A DNA stretch of 60,839 nucleotides from Thermoanaerobaculia bacterium (GCA_022822365.1 JAJEBV010000040.1:230001-290839), one strand, 5' to 3'. Positions 1 to 10,367 are shown, counted from the stretch's first letter. Notes: generated by a model not told the origin, from the sequence alone. Made by a program: numbers and translations.

Positions 1-75
1 AGCCCGATAGAGCGCCTCGAAGTTGCTCCCGCGACCGGAGATCAGGACGGCGATGGGAGTCGTCCGGCCCGTCAC
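1..75 (-). CDS. purN: Phosphoribosylglycinamide formyltransferase, N-terminal fragment
   Basis: Only the first 25 codons lie in the window; the gene continues past its left edge. The translation contains IAVLISGRGSNFEAL, the characteristic first strand and loop of GAR transformylase (PurN), which transfers a formyl group from 10-formyl-THF to GAR in purine synthesis. The start is a GTG at 75-73 that overlaps the purM stop in a GTGA arrangement, indicating translational coupling. It is the last visible gene of the pur operon. Confidence 0.85.
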   Translation of the reverse strand, partial: MTGRTTPIAVLISGRGSNFEALYRA

Positions 76-1118
76 GCCGACTCCATCTCCCCCACGTAGG
101 ACACTCCCTCGCCCGGTCGCACCGAACCCAGAACGAAGGCCCGGCCTCCCGCGGCCTCCAGTTCCCGAACCAGGCTCCCCACGCCGGCCGGATCCACGAC
201 GAGGACCATCCCGACACCCATGTTGAACACCCGGTACATCTCCGCGGTGCCAACGCCCGCCAGGCGCTGGATCGCCAGGAAATCCCCCGGCACGTCCCAG
301 CGGTCCGTTTCGATGACCGCGCCCAGTCCTTGCGGCAGGACGCGGGGAAGGTTGTCCGTGAGCCCGCCGCCGGTGATGTGCGCGAGCGCATGAAGGCGCG
401 GATCGCCCAGCAGCGGTTCCAGCACACTCAGGTAGGAAAGGTGGGGAGCCAGCAGCGCGTCGCGCACCGTCCGTTCGGATCCCGGCAACCGCGAAGCCAG
501 GTCGAAACCGGCCAGGTCGAAGAAGGCGCGACGGGCAAGCGAGAAGCCGTTCGTGTGGAGACCCGCCGACGCCAGGCCGATCAACGCATCGCCGGAGCGT
601 ACGGCCGAGCCGTCCAGGATCCGGTCGCGCTCCACGACTCCGACAACGAAGCCCACCAACTCATAGTCGCCGGGCTGGTAGAAACCGGGCATCTCCGCGG
701 TTTCTCCCCCCAGCAGCGCGCAGCGGTTCGCGATGCAGGCGCGGGCGACACTCCCGACGAGTTCCCTCATGGCCGGGCCATCGAGCTTCCCGGCGCCGAC
801 GTAGTCGAGAAAGAAGAGCGGCGTCGCGCCCTGCACCAGGATGTCGTTGACGCAGTGGTTGACGAGATCACCGCCGACGGTGCTGAAGTCGCCGGCCATC
901 CGGGCCACGCTGAGTTTCGTGCCGACGCCGTCGGCCGAAGCGACCAGGACGGGATCCCGTACCGATGCCGGCAGGGCGAAGAGACCGCCGAAAGCTCCCA
1001 GGCCGCTCAGGACGTTCTCCGTGAACGTCGACTTCACGAGGTCGCCGATGCCAGCCAAAGCCCGGTCCTGGGCCTCCAGGTCGACTCCGGCCTCCCGGTA
1101 GGCGTCGGCCCCCGTCAT
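72..1118 (-). CDS. purM: Phosphoribosylformylglycinamidine cyclo-ligase (AIR synthetase)
   Basis: PurM makes AIR from FGAM with ATP, the fifth step of purine synthesis, in the cytoplasm. The 348-aa product is normal length and shows family motifs: GVGTKLSVA, DLVNHCVNDILVQGATPL, GGETAEMPGFY and HITGGGLTDNLPRVLP. A longer frame exists upstream, but the ATG at 1118 is preferred because it begins the conserved N-terminus (MTGADAYREAGVD) and overlaps the purF stop as ATGA. It sits between purF and purN in a tightly coupled operon. Confidence 0.95.
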   Translation of the reverse strand: MTGADAYREAGVDLEAQDRALAGIGDLVKSTFTENVLSGLGAFGGLFALPASVRDPVLVASADGVGTKLSVARMAGDFSTVGGDLVNHCVNDILVQGATPLFFLDYVGAGKLDGPAMRELVGSVARACIANRCALLGGETAEMPGFYQPGDYELVGFVVGVVERDRILDGSAVRSGDALIGLASAGLHTNGFSLARRAFFDLAGFDLASRLPGSERTVRDALLAPHLSYLSVLEPLLGDPRLHALAHITGGGLTDNLPRVLPQGLGAVIETDRWDVPGDFLAIQRLAGVGTAEMYRVFNMGVGMVLVVDPAGVGSLVRELEAAGGRAFVLGSVRPGEGVSYVGEMESA

Positions 1119-2518
1119 GCGCCAGAGCCGGCGGCCTCGAGTCGAAGCGGGAAGAGCTCCGCCTGCGGCTCGCCGTGGCTCTCGGCCGGAACGGGGTAGT
1201 CGCCGCTCCAGCACGCCGTGCAGTAGGAGTCGGGGCTGCCCGAGACGCTTCCGAGCACTCCCTCAAGCGAGAGGTAGGCCAGGCTGTCGGCCCGGATGAA
1301 GCGGCGAATCTCCTCCAGCGAATGGTCGGACGCGATGAGTTCAGCGCGTGTCGGCGTGTCGATGCCGTAGACGCAGGAGAACGCCGTCGGCGGCGACGTG
1401 ATCCGGACATGAACCTCGGTGGCGCCTGCTTCGCGAACCATGTTCACGATCTTCCGCGACGTCGTGCCCCGGACGATCGAATCATCCACCAGCACGATCC
1501 GCTTGCCGGCGATCAACTCCCGAACCGGGTTCAGCTTCACCTTGACGCCGAAGTGCCGGATCGACTGCTGCGGCTCGATGAACGTTCGGCCGATGTAGTG
1601 ATTCCGGATCAGGCCGAGTTCGATCGGGGTGTTCGCGGCCCGGCTGAACCCAAGCGCGCCGTACAGGCCGCTGTCGGGGACGGGTACGACCACGTCCGCC
1701 TCCACCGGGGCTTCCCGGGCCAGCCGAGCCCCCATCTCCAGCCGGGACTGCGCCACGGTATCGGAGAACACCTCACTGTCCGGACGCGAGAAGTACACAT
1801 GCTCGAAGACGCAGCGGGAGGCCCTCGCGACCGGCGGCAAGCGGTAGCTCTCGATCTGATCGCCCCGGGCCAGAACGACTTCGCCGCGATCCAGCTCACG
1901 GAGCGCTCGAGCCTCCAGCAGGTCGAAAGCGCAGGTTTCGGACGCGAAGCAGGGCTGTCCGTCGAGTTCCCCCAGAATCAGCGGCCTGAAGCCGTGAGGG
2001 TCCCGGGCCGCGATCAGACCTTCCCGGGTGATGAGCAACAGGGAGTAGGCGCCCCTGACGTCGCCGAGGACGCGCAGCAGCGACTCGACGACTTCATGAT
2101 GCGGGCGGGTCGCCATCAGGTGGAGAAAGACCTCCGAGTCGCTGGTCGTCTGGAAGATGGATCCCGCCGCTTCCAGCTCGTGGCGAGTCGCCAGGGCGCT
2201 CACGAGGTTGCCGTTGTGCACGATGCCGAGCGGACCCATCGAGGTCATGACGACGATCGGCTGCGCATTCGCGATGACGCTCGAGCCGGCCGTCGAATAG
2301 CGGGTATGGCCGATCGCACGATCTCCCACGAGCTCGCTCAGCTTGCGCTCATCGAAGATCTCGGCGACCTTTCCCATGCCGCGTTCCGCATGGAGCTGCT
2401 CACCATCCCATGAGACGATCCCCGCGCTCTCCTGTCCCCGGTGCTGCTGGGCGTAGAGACCCAGATACGTGAGGTTCGCCGCGTCCGGCGCGCCCTCAAT
2501 ACCGAAGATGCCGCACAT
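1115..2518 (-). CDS. purF: Amidophosphoribosyltransferase
   Basis: PurF commits PRPP to purine synthesis using glutamine-derived ammonia. The protein (467 aa) begins MCGIFGIEG, so the N-terminal nucleophile Cys is at position 2 with no propeptide, unlike the Bacillus enzyme. The PRPP loop reads IVLVDDSIVRGTT. Cysteines in RCVFEHVYFSR, AFSCVYGIDTPT and YCTACWSGDYP match those that bind a 4Fe-4S cluster in the Bacillus-type enzyme, so an Fe-S form is inferred. purL lies 6 bp upstream and purM overlaps its 3' end. Confidence 0.95.
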   Translation of the reverse strand: MCGIFGIEGAPDAANLTYLGLYAQQHRGQESAGIVSWDGEQLHAERGMGKVAEIFDERKLSELVGDRAIGHTRYSTAGSSVIANAQPIVVMTSMGPLGIVHNGNLVSALATRHELEAAGSIFQTTSDSEVFLHLMATRPHHEVVESLLRVLGDVRGAYSLLLITREGLIAARDPHGFRPLILGELDGQPCFASETCAFDLLEARALRELDRGEVVLARGDQIESYRLPPVARASRCVFEHVYFSRPDSEVFSDTVAQSRLEMGARLAREAPVEADVVVPVPDSGLYGALGFSRAANTPIELGLIRNHYIGRTFIEPQQSIRHFGVKVKLNPVRELIAGKRIVLVDDSIVRGTTSRKIVNMVREAGATEVHVRITSPPTAFSCVYGIDTPTRAELIASDHSLEEIRRFIRADSLAYLSLEGVLGSVSGSPDSYCTACWSGDYPVPAESHGEPQAELFPLRLEAAGSGA

Positions 2519-2524
2519 TCCGGC

Positions 2525-4780
2525 CTAGCCTACCGCTCGCGGCAGGGCCTCCGTCCAGATCCGCCGCAAGTCGTCGACCGCACTGTCGACCGTGCCGCCG
2601 TCGAAGTCCAGCACCAGGCGGTCGCCTCCCACGTCGCCGATCTCACTGGCCGGTACTCCACCGGCCTCCGCCGCCGCCAGCAGGTCCTCCGTCCTGCTGC
2701 CCGGAACAGTGACGATCGCTCGCGCCTGACCCTCCGAGAACAGGGCCAGGGGGCCGCAACCGACCGCGCCCCGAAGGCCGATACCCCGGGCCATCGCACA
2801 CTCTGCCAACGCGACCAGCAAGCCGCCGTCAGCCAGATCGTGACAGCCGCTCAGCCAGCCGGCGCGCCGCGACTGCCGAAGCAACCCGCAGAGCGCCGCT
2901 TCGGCCTCCAGGTCGACCGCAGGTGGACGCCCCGCCTCGACTCGTTGAAGCAGACGCTGGTAGGCCGAGCCCCCGTACTCGCCGCTGTCGGAACCGAGTA
3001 GCACGATCCGATCGCCCGGCCGCCAGAAGCCGCACCCCAGCACCAGGTGGAGGTCGCCCTCCGTCCCCAGGTCCCGCAGACGATCGATGACGCCGACGAT
3101 CGCCACCGTGGGGGTCGGGTGAACCGCCTCACCCTCCGTCTCGTTGTACAGCGACACGTTGCCTGAGATCACGGGCACGTCGAAAGCCCGGCAAGCCTCG
3201 GCCATGCCCTCGATGCACTCCCGGAGTTGCCAGGCGATACCGGGATTCTCCGGCGAACCGAAGTTGAGACAGTTCGTCATGCCCACCGGTTCCGCGCCGA
3301 CCGTCGCCAGGTTGCGAACCGCCTCGGCCACGGCCTGCCGCCCGCCCATCCGCGGCTCGAGCCAGCAATAGGACGGGTTGACGTCCGACGTCAGCGCCAG
3401 GGCCGAAGGGGTTCCCTTGAGCCGCAGGACGGCGGCGTCCGAGCCCGGACCGATGATCGTGTTCGAGCGCACGGTCGAGTCGTACTGCCGGTGGATCCAC
3501 GTCTTGTCGCCGAGTTCCGGCGTCCCGAGGAGACTCCTGAGCGCCCGGAGCGGATCCTCCGGCGCTTCGCAGTCGACGGCCCGCTGGCGCTCGCGAAGGT
3601 CCGCGGGAGGGGCCGCCGGCCGATCGTAGACCGGCGCGCCGTCGACCAGCGGCTCTACCGGCATGTCCGCGACGGTACGGCCGCGAAACGTGAGGCGTGC
3701 ACGCCCGCTATCGGTTACCCGGCCGATCTTCGACGCTTCGAGGCCCCATCGGGAGAGGATCTCGACCACCGCCTCCTCCTGGCCTCGCTGGGTGACGAAG
3801 ACCATCCGTTCCTGCGACTCGGAGAGCATGATCTCGTAGGGCGTCAGAGAGGCCTCGCGCAGCGGCACCAGGTCGAGGTCGATGTCCACCCCCGCGCCGC
3901 CTCGGGCGGCCATCTCGAAGCAGGAGCTGGTCAGTCCGGCGGCGCCCATGTCCTGGACCCCGAGCACGACCCCGCTCCTCATCGCCTCCAGGCTCGCCTC
4001 GAGCAGGACCTTCTCCGTGAAGGGATCGCCCACCTGTACCGTGGGCCTCTTCGCCTCGCTCTCGGCGTCGAAGGCCTCCGACGCCATCGTGGCGCCGTGA
4101 ATGCCATCGCGGCCGGTACGGCTGCCCGCGTAGAGAATCGGGTTGCCGGCGCCGGAAGCCGTGGCGGTGAAGATCCTGTCCTCCCGGCACACGCCGAGCG
4201 CGAACGCGTTCACCAGGATGTTGCCGTTGTAGGACGGGTGAAACCCGGTCTCGCCCCCGACGGTAGGGATGCCGACGCAGTTGCCGTAGTCCCCGATGCC
4301 GCGCACGACGCCGTCGACGAGATGCCGCATCCGCGCGCCCCGTTCCCCGTCGATCTCGCCGAACCTCAGCGAATCCAGGCAGGCAATCGGCCGCGCGCCC
4401 ATCGTGAACACGTCGCGCAGGATTCCACCCACGCCGGTGGCGGCGCCCTGGTAGGGCTCGATGAAGCTCGGGTGGTTGTGGCTCTCCATCTTGAAGGCCG
4501 CGACCCAGCCGTGGCCTATGTCGACGACTCCGGCGTTCTCGCCCGGCCCGTGGACGACCCGCCGGCTCCGCGTCGGAAACCGGCGCAGGTGAATCTTGGA
4601 CGACTTGTAGGAGCAATGCTCCGAGTAGAGGGCCGAGGCGATCCCCAGCTCCGTCCACGTTGGACTGCGACCCAGCAGATCGCAGAGTCCGCCGAACTCC
4701 TCCCCGGTCAGGCCGTGATCGGCCGCCAGGGCCGAATCGACGACCGGCTCGCCGGCCGCGGAACTCGGCGTCGTCGTCAC
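2525..4780 (-). CDS. purL: Phosphoribosylformylglycinamidine synthase subunit II
   Basis: This is the small-type PurL (751 aa), the ATP-dependent synthetase subunit that converts FGAR to FGAM. It needs the PurQ glutaminase and the PurS bridging subunit, both encoded just upstream. Visible motifs are [17 protein letters not shown] near residue 50, [20 protein letters not shown] around residues 90-110, and a second AIR-synthase-like half after about residue 400. The gap to purQ is 5 bp. Length and gene order fit the PurSQL complex rather than the 1,300-aa single-chain enzyme. Confidence 0.95.
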   Translation of the reverse strand: MTTTPSSAAGEPVVDSALAADHGLTGEEFGGLCDLLGRSPTWTELGIASALYSEHCSYKSSKIHLRRFPTRSRRVVHGPGENAGVVDIGHGWVAAFKMESHNHPSFIEPYQGAATGVGGILRDVFTMGARPIACLDSLRFGEIDGERGARMRHLVDGVVRGIGDYGNCVGIPTVGGETGFHPSYNGNILVNAFALGVCREDRIFTATASGAGNPILYAGSRTGRDGIHGATMASEAFDAESEAKRPTVQVGDPFTEKVLLEASLEAMRSGVVLGVQDMGAAGLTSSCFEMAARGGAGVDIDLDLVPLREASLTPYEIMLSESQERMVFVTQRGQEEAVVEILSRWGLEASKIGRVTDSGRARLTFRGRTVADMPVEPLVDGAPVYDRPAAPPADLRERQRAVDCEAPEDPLRALRSLLGTPELGDKTWIHRQYDSTVRSNTIIGPGSDAAVLRLKGTPSALALTSDVNPSYCWLEPRMGGRQAVAEAVRNLATVGAEPVGMTNCLNFGSPENPGIAWQLRECIEGMAEACRAFDVPVISGNVSLYNETEGEAVHPTPTVAIVGVIDRLRDLGTEGDLHLVLGCGFWRPGDRIVLLGSDSGEYGGSAYQRLLQRVEAGRPPAVDLEAEAALCGLLRQSRRAGWLSGCHDLADGGLLVALAECAMARGIGLRGAVGCGPLALFSEGQARAIVTVPGSRTEDLLAAAEAGGVPASEIGDVGGDRLVLDFDGGTVDSAVDDLRRIWTEALPRAVG

Positions 4781-4785
4781 CGGCC

Positions 4786-5505
4786 TTACCCGCCCGCCGC
4801 CGCCAGCACGCCGACACGGCCGCCACCAGCCACCGCGCCCGCCAGGAGACCCAGGCCGTCCCGGTTACCCAGCATCTCTTCCGCGCATCGCTCGGGATGC
4901 GGCATCAGGCCCAGCACGTTGCCTCCGGCGTTGCAGATACCGGCGATCGCCCGCTCCGATCCGTTCAGGTTCGCTGCCGGCTCGCGCCGGCCGGCGGCGT
5001 CCACGTAGCGGAAGACGACCTGGCCACGCCGTTCCAGTTCGTCAAGCGCCTCCCCGGTGTCCACATAGTTGCCCTCGGCGTGGGCGATCGGCATCCGCAG
5101 CACGTCGCCACGCCGGTAGCTGGAGCACCAGGTCAGGTCGTCCCGCTCGACCCGCAGGTGGACGTCGACGCTCAGAAACCGCAGATCCCGATTCCGCCGC
5201 ATCGCGCCCGGCAGCAGGCCCGTTTCCAGCAGCATCTGGAAGCCGTTGCAGATACCAAGCACCCGTCCCCCGGCCTCGGCGTGGCGCCGCACCGCGGCCA
5301 TGATCGGCGAGTGCGCGGCCATGGAACCGGCCCGGAGATAGTCGCCGTAGGAGAAGCCGCCCGGCAGCACGACCAGTTCGCATCCCTCCAGCGACGTCTC
5401 CTGGTGCCACAGAAACCTCGTCTCCTGCTCGAGAACGTGACTCAGCACGTGGTACACGTCGTGGTCGCAATTGCTCCCGGGGAAGACCACGATCCCGCAC
5501 TTCAT
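4786..5505 (-). CDS. purQ: Phosphoribosylformylglycinamidine synthase subunit I (glutaminase)
   Basis: PurQ is the class I glutamine amidotransferase subunit that supplies ammonia to PurL. The 239-aa product starts [17 protein letters not shown]. It shows the nucleophile elbow [11 protein letters not shown] and the catalytic His/Glu in MPHPER near the C-terminus. The ATG at 5505 is chosen over a longer upstream frame because it begins the conserved strand and overlaps the purS stop as ATGA. It belongs to the purS-Q-L-F-M-N run. Confidence 0.94.
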   Translation of the reverse strand: MKCGIVVFPGSNCDHDVYHVLSHVLEQETRFLWHQETSLEGCELVVLPGGFSYGDYLRAGSMAAHSPIMAAVRRHAEAGGRVLGICNGFQMLLETGLLPGAMRRNRDLRFLSVDVHLRVERDDLTWCSSYRRGDVLRMPIAHAEGNYVDTGEALDELERRGQVVFRYVDAAGRREPAANLNGSERAIAGICNAGGNVLGLMPHPERCAEEMLGNRDGLGLLAGAVAGGGRVGVLAAAGG

Positions 5506-5792
5506 TCCGAGACCCACTCCACGGTGTAGTCCTCGACGATCGGGTTGGCCAGGAGCTGCCGGCACATCCGGTCGACCGCCTCGCTGGCCTGTTCCTCGTC
5601 CGCGGCCTCGAGCGCGACCTCGAAGCTCTTGCCGGCGCGGATGCGGCGTACGCCGTCGAATCCGATCCGGCCGAGGGCGTCCTCGATCGCCCGCCCCTGG
5701 GGGTCGAGCACCTCGGCGCGCGGGTAGACAAGCACCCGGGCCACGAAACGGCCTTCCGGTCCTTCTGCGTGGCGACTCGCCTGCGACGTCAA
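5502..5792 (-). CDS. purS: Phosphoribosylformylglycinamidine synthase subunit PurS
   Basis: PurS (96 aa) is the small dimeric subunit that bridges PurQ and PurL. The sequence ARVLVYPRAEVLDPQGRAIE is typical of the family and is followed by the conserved GKSFEVALEA segment and a C-terminal NPIVEDYTVEW. The first 17 residues are an unconserved extension, so a later start cannot be excluded. It is the first pur gene in transcription order, 21 bp downstream of the MBL-fold hydrolase, and overlaps purQ by 4 bp. Confidence 0.92.
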   Translation of the reverse strand: MTSQASRHAEGPEGRFVARVLVYPRAEVLDPQGRAIEDALGRIGFDGVRRIRAGKSFEVALEAADEEQASEAVDRMCRQLLANPIVEDYTVEWVSE

Positions 5793-5813
5793 CTCAACCC
5801 CTCCCCGCGGCGC

Positions 5814-6692
5814 TCAGCCGCCAACCTCCAGCCAGGGCCCGGGCCGATGCTGCTCGGCCACGAGCAGCTTCGCCCCCGAGCCGCGCCGGTCGAGTACCGG
5901 CTGCACCGCCGCGACCGCGAACGCCGGCGAGTTGTTCGTTTCCGAGAGATGACAAAGGACGACCCAGGACAGACGATCCGAAAGCAGAGCTTCGACTCCG
6001 GCGGCTGCATCCTCGTTGCTGAGGTGCCCCCGCTCCGACGCGACTCGCTCCTTCAGGCGCCAAGGGTATGGTCCCGTGCGCAGCATGTCGAGATCGTGAT
6101 TCGACTCGAGCACCAGAATGTCGAGATCCTGGAGGTTTCGCCACGCCTCCGGCGTCCGGCAGCCCAGATCCGTCGCCAGCCCGAAGCGATACCCACCGCC
6201 GCTCTCGACCACGATTCCGACCGGTTCCCGCGCATCGTGCGACACCGGGAACACGTCGATCCGGAAGCCGGCGGCGGTCAGCGGAACGCCGGGCGCCATC
6301 GGACGGGCGAAAGAGCCGAGACCGCGCAACAGCGGCCCCCTGTACGTGCCGCGCGTGCCGTAGACCGGAACCTGGTGGCGCCTGGCGAACCGGTCGATTC
6401 CCCGGCAGTGATCGTCGTGCTCGTGGGTCAGAAGCACCGCGTCGACGTCGGCGGCGGAACGGCCCACCGCCTCCAGCCTGCGTTCGAGCTCCCGGCACGA
6501 GAATCCCGCATCGAGCAGCAGACAGCCTTCGCCACTCTCGACAATCGTACAGTTGCCGCCGCTGCCGGAGCCGAGCACGGCAACCCGCAGACCCGCGCCT
6601 CCGCCCGCTTTGCGGCGACGCGACCGCAGCTTCGATTCGCGGCCGGCGGCGGCCAGCGCACCGTCGCCGAAGAGCGGAAGTTGCCGGCTCAA
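5814..6692 (-). CDS. MBL-fold metallohydrolase, WalJ/YycJ type
   Basis: A 292-aa metallo-beta-lactamase-fold protein. The core starts near residue 35 with VAVLGSGSGGNCTIVE, followed by the zinc-binding THEHDDHCRG around residue 90 and a late VLCHLSETNNS. This pattern matches the YycJ/WalJ/VicX branch, predicted nucleases or phosphodiesterases linked to DNA metabolism; the substrate is unknown. The start is a TTG, supported by AAAGGAGC just upstream. The first 35 residues are a basic extension. It sits 6 bp after the OMP gene and 21 bp before purS. Confidence 0.8.
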   Translation of the reverse strand: MSRQLPLFGDGALAAAGRESKLRSRRRKAGGGAGLRVAVLGSGSGGNCTIVESGEGCLLLDAGFSCRELERRLEAVGRSAADVDAVLLTHEHDDHCRGIDRFARRHQVPVYGTRGTYRGPLLRGLGSFARPMAPGVPLTAAGFRIDVFPVSHDAREPVGIVVESGGGYRFGLATDLGCRTPEAWRNLQDLDILVLESNHDLDMLRTGPYPWRLKERVASERGHLSNEDAAAGVEALLSDRLSWVVLCHLSETNNSPAFAVAAVQPVLDRRGSGAKLLVAEQHRPGPWLEVGG

Positions 6693-6698
6693 GCTCCT

Positions 6699-9611
6699 TT
6701 AGAACCGCTGGCCGATCCAGAACGTCGTGCGGCTGTCGGCCGACTCCTTGAAGTCCCACTGGGTCGCGAAGTCCCAGTGCAGATCGAGCCCGAGCATGCG
6801 CACCGTGAGGCCGAAGCCGTAGGCCGCGATCGCGTTGTCCAGCCGGCTGTTCTCGGAGTCCCAGACGTTGAAGTCCTGGACATCGTCGAACCAGGCGCCG
6901 GCGATATCGAGGAAGAAGCGCCCCTGGATCCCCTGGAAGGTCCAGATCGGCGTCACGAAGAAGTCGATCAGGGGGAAGCGCAGCTCGAGATTCGTGAAAA
7001 AGCCGTGGTCGCCGACCATGTCGCGGAAGTCGACTCCCCGCACCGTGTCCAGGCCGCCGAAGTACACCGGATTGGGGAAGTTGCCGGTTCTCATGCTGCC
7101 AAAGAAGCGGGTCGCGAAGACGCTGCGCCGCGTGAGCGGGAAGTACTTGCGCGCGTCGAGCTGGAACGTCTGCGTCAGTGCGCCGGACGTCTCCAGATCC
7201 GGCGCGTACTCGGCCGACAAGCGGTAGCGGTGCCCGCTCGACGGCCCGGCGGGTCCGAACACCGTCGTGTCGCCGACCAGGGCGGTCTGGATCACCGGGT
7301 AGTCATCCTCGCGCGGGGAGATGGTCGGAATCGGCCGTCCGAAATCATCCAGCACGAGGTTGAAGTCGTGGTCCCGCGCATATGCCTGATAGTCCAGCTT
7401 GCGGCGGATGTAGCCCGCGCCCAGCTCGAACCTCCGGTAGAAGCTCATCGGATAGGAGATCGAGAAGATGGCGCCGGTCTGCTGGAAGAACGACCGGCCG
7501 CGCTCGTAGTACCCGTAGTTGTAGTCATAGCCGATGTAGAAGGCCCGGTCGTCGAACAGCGACACCTGCCACTGCAGCCGGTTCGAGAGGTTCAGGTAGG
7601 TGACGTTGAATTGGGAGAAGCTCTCGACCGAGGCGAACGTCGTGAACAACCGCCGGTCGCCGAGGAAATCGGAGAACTGCAAGTAGACCTGGCCCAGGAA
7701 GGTCTGGTTGTCGTCGACGCCGACCGCAGTCTGGGCATCCTCCAGGAACAGTCGCCAACCCCGCTTGTCCTCCTTGTTCGACTCGTCGATCGAAACCTGG
7801 ATGTCGGGCTCGAAGAGGTCGATCGCCGGGATCGGCTCGGAAGTCTCGCCCAGGTCCACAATCTGGACTTCGCCGATCGGTTCGTCGATGTCCGTCTCGT
7901 AGAGGTCGAACCGGCCCTGCCAGAAGCCCGTATAGACCAGCCGGTCGTCGCTGCCGGCCCTGCCCAGCACGGTGGGCTGGAAGCAGCCGGTGATCGCGTT
8001 CGTGTACTGGCGAAGCTCGCCCGTCTCGATGTTCAGCCCGAAGATGTTCTCGGCGCCGGTGCGGTCCGACGTGAAGTACACCGTCCGGTCGTCGCTCGAG
8101 AAGACCGGGTCCGTGTTGTGGTGCTCGTCGCTGCCCAGGCGAACGCGCTCCATCGTCTCCAGGTTGAGCCGGAAGAGCTGCCCGTTCTCCCCGGGCAACG
8201 AAGAAAACACGAGCCACTTGCCGTCGTGCGAATAGGACGGAGAGCCGTCGAAGACTTCGTCGTTCGTCAGGTTCCGGATCTCCAGCGATTGCAGGTCGAG
8301 CTGGAAGATGTCGTACTGCCCGTTCTGGTTGCCGGCGAACGCGACGCTTCGGCCGTCCGGGCTCCAGGCGGGCGCCGTCTGCTGCTCGATCTCCATGTCG
8401 ATGACGCGGCGCACTCCCCCGCCCAGAACATTGACGATGGCGAGGGAGTAGCCCGCCTCCTTGCGGACGAAGGCCGCCAGCGAGTTGCCGTCGGGCGAGA
8501 AGGCCATGTCGCTGCCGTGCTTGCGCCCCAGCGTCAGCATCTGGGCGACGTAGTGGCGGAAGTCCGCCGTGTATCCCCGCGTCAGGTTGCGGACCGGCTC
8601 GCGCTCCTGAGTGTCGAAGAGAACGATGTCGACATCCCCCTGGAAGGTCGAGAACGCCGCCACCAGGTCGCCCGAGGGAGAGGCCACCGGCGACGTCTCC
8701 TGGCTGCCCTGGGGACGGGTGCGGAAGGGCCGCCCGAAGTCGCTCGGCTCTCCTGTCGCCACCAGTTCGGGCAGGTAGCGGTTGCGGAGCCAGCGGCGAA
8801 ACTCGAGGTCGAAGTCCTCGGGCTCCATGCGGAAGGCCCGTTCGATCGCCCGGCCCACCCGCGAGCCGATCGTGTTCCGGAACTCGAACAGGAAGTCGAT
8901 CACGCCGTCTGACCCCCAGCGCTCCTCCATGAAGTCGAAGGCGGCGTGGCCGTAGCGGTAGGCGAAGAAGCCGCTCGCCTGGCCCGAAGTGATCGGCGGC
9001 AGTCGGTCGTTGACCACGGCGTCCCGCAGGTACATCCGGTCGGACGCGCTCTCATCCTCCGCGAAGTAGCTCGCCATGCCCTCCATCAACCACTGCGGCG
9101 GGCTGTTCGTCATGGCCCTCCCCAGGCTTCCGCCGAACAGGATGTGGTACTGGAAGATATGCGTCAGCTCGTGCAGGATGAGCTCGTAGAGTTCGACGTC
9201 CGGCAGGTCGATGGGCAGGACCATCCGGAACCGCGCCGAGGTGGCGAAAGCCGCGACCCCCTCCGGGATGAAGTTGATCATCACGTTGTTCTGGAGGAAG
9301 TCGGAGTGCGTGTTGTAGATGATCAGCGGAGTCGGCTCCTGGATCTGGTAGTCCAGGTCGAGCGACAACTGGTCGTACGCGCTCTCCGCGAGCGACGCCA
9401 CCTTCTGCAACTGGGGCTCGCTCTCGGAGTAGTAGTAGATGTCGAAGTGAGTCGAGTGGTAGATCCGCCAGTCGAAGTCCTCGTAGCGGATCTTGTTCTT
9501 GCCGAAGCCCTGCGCCTGCAGGCCGGCGGCCGCGCAAACCAGGAGCGCGCAGACCAGGGCGGTGACGCGGAGGGCCGGCATGCCGTCCGGCCGGAGTGGT
9601 GCTGAACTCAC
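6699..9611 (-). CDS. Secreted peptidase-MA-like / TolB-type propeller / BamA-like barrel protein
   Basis: A 970-aa exported protein with three visible parts. After a signal peptide (about residues 12-34), residues 35-280 form a peptidase-MA-like domain with the metallopeptidase motif HELTHIFQYH. Residues 300-560 carry PD40/TolB-type repeats (MAFSPDGNSLAAF, APAWSPDGRSVAFAG, PVFSSDDRTVYFTSD). The C-terminal 350 residues resemble a bacterial surface-antigen (BamA-like) barrel and end in phenylalanine, as outer-membrane proteins do. GTG 9611 is supported by AGGAGGAG. The substrate is unknown. It follows the secreted 248-aa protein by about 9 bp. Confidence 0.8.
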   Translation of the reverse strand: MSSAPLRPDGMPALRVTALVCALLVCAAAGLQAQGFGKNKIRYEDFDWRIYHSTHFDIYYYSESEPQLQKVASLAESAYDQLSLDLDYQIQEPTPLIIYNTHSDFLQNNVMINFIPEGVAAFATSARFRMVLPIDLPDVELYELILHELTHIFQYHILFGGSLGRAMTNSPPQWLMEGMASYFAEDESASDRMYLRDAVVNDRLPPITSGQASGFFAYRYGHAAFDFMEERWGSDGVIDFLFEFRNTIGSRVGRAIERAFRMEPEDFDLEFRRWLRNRYLPELVATGEPSDFGRPFRTRPQGSQETSPVASPSGDLVAAFSTFQGDVDIVLFDTQEREPVRNLTRGYTADFRHYVAQMLTLGRKHGSDMAFSPDGNSLAAFVRKEAGYSLAIVNVLGGGVRRVIDMEIEQQTAPAWSPDGRSVAFAGNQNGQYDIFQLDLQSLEIRNLTNDEVFDGSPSYSHDGKWLVFSSLPGENGQLFRLNLETMERVRLGSDEHHNTDPVFSSDDRTVYFTSDRTGAENIFGLNIETGELRQYTNAITGCFQPTVLGRAGSDDRLVYTGFWQGRFDLYETDIDEPIGEVQIVDLGETSEPIPAIDLFEPDIQVSIDESNKEDKRGWRLFLEDAQTAVGVDDNQTFLGQVYLQFSDFLGDRRLFTTFASVESFSQFNVTYLNLSNRLQWQVSLFDDRAFYIGYDYNYGYYERGRSFFQQTGAIFSISYPMSFYRRFELGAGYIRRKLDYQAYARDHDFNLVLDDFGRPIPTISPREDDYPVIQTALVGDTTVFGPAGPSSGHRYRLSAEYAPDLETSGALTQTFQLDARKYFPLTRRSVFATRFFGSMRTGNFPNPVYFGGLDTVRGVDFRDMVGDHGFFTNLELRFPLIDFFVTPIWTFQGIQGRFFLDIAGAWFDDVQDFNVWDSENSRLDNAIAAYGFGLTVRMLGLDLHWDFATQWDFKESADSRTTFWIGQRF

Positions 9612-9620
9612 TGCTCCTCC

Positions 9621-10367
9621 TTAGGGCGTGAAGATCACGCGCGAGACTTCAATGTCCTTCTGCGTGAAGACGCCCAGGATGCGGTCCTCCAGCGCGTACA
9701 GGTTCTCGAACATCCCCTGCAGCGGGTCCGCCTGCTCGCCCTCGAAGCTCTTGAAGTCCTTGAAATTGTCGTTGTAGATCAGTTCGCCGGTCGAGCCGTC
9801 GAAGACCATGACGACGATGTCGTACTCGAAGCCTGTCTGCTCGACGAGTACCTGCCGGTACATGGTGCGGCCGTTGAAGGGCGAGATGTACTCCTCGGTC
9901 CGGTAGCCGGACCGATCCTGGATATCGAAGTCGAGAGTGCCGGCCAGAATGAGGTCCGACTGCGTCGTCTCGCCGAGATTGCGCCAGAAGTCCTCGTCCC
10001 TGGCCAGCATCTCCAGGTCGTACGTCGGGTAGTCGATCCGCCCCGCCTCGACGATCCGCAGGTCCGTCTCGCGACGGAGCACCTTGTTCAGGTAACGCTC
10101 GAACTCGCCCTGGACGTCGATGTCCGACCCTTCGATCCGGCCTTCGCCTTCCTGGCTGACGACCAGGAAGGGCGCCGGCAGCAGCGTGTCGCGGCCGGTC
10201 AGGTCGATGCGCGCCCGCATCGGCAGTGTCAGCCTCACCTCGACCGTCCCTTCGGCACTCGCCGGCGTCGCCGTCAGCGGCGCCAGCAGGCCGGCCAGCA
10301 GGCCGGCCGACGCCACGATCGCCGATCCTCTACTGACGGCCCATCCTCTACTGGCAGCTTGCGTCAC
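9621..10367 (-). CDS. Secreted protein of unknown function
   Basis: A protein of about 248 aa with an N-terminal hydrophobic signal segment ending near ASAEG, followed by a soluble alpha/beta region (DIVVMVFDGSTGELIYND). I do not recognise the family. The style resembles periplasmic proteins that assemble around secretion or curli-type pores, but that is speculative. A TTG at 10394 gives a longer form; the GTG at 10367 is preferred because GGAGG lies 6 nt upstream. The signal region contains a short tandem repeat (AGTAGAGGATSGGC) encoding SRGWAV-SRGSAI. Neighbours suggest an envelope role with the 970-aa protein. Confidence 0.65.
   Translation of the reverse strand: MTQAASRGWAVSRGSAIVASAGLLAGLLAPLTATPASAEGTVEVRLTLPMRARIDLTGRDTLLPAPFLVVSQEGEGRIEGSDIDVQGEFERYLNKVLRRETDLRIVEAGRIDYPTYDLEMLARDEDFWRNLGETTQSDLILAGTLDFDIQDRSGYRTEEYISPFNGRTMYRQVLVEQTGFEYDIVVMVFDGSTGELIYNDNFKDFKSFEGEQADPLQGMFENLYALEDRILGVFTQKDIEVSRVIFTP

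Noticed and set aside
5769..8912. A 1,047-codon plus-strand open frame opposite purS, the MBL gene and the OMP gene
   Set aside because: Arg/Glu/Val/His-rich low-complexity translation without motifs; a shadow of GC-rich genes on the minus strand.
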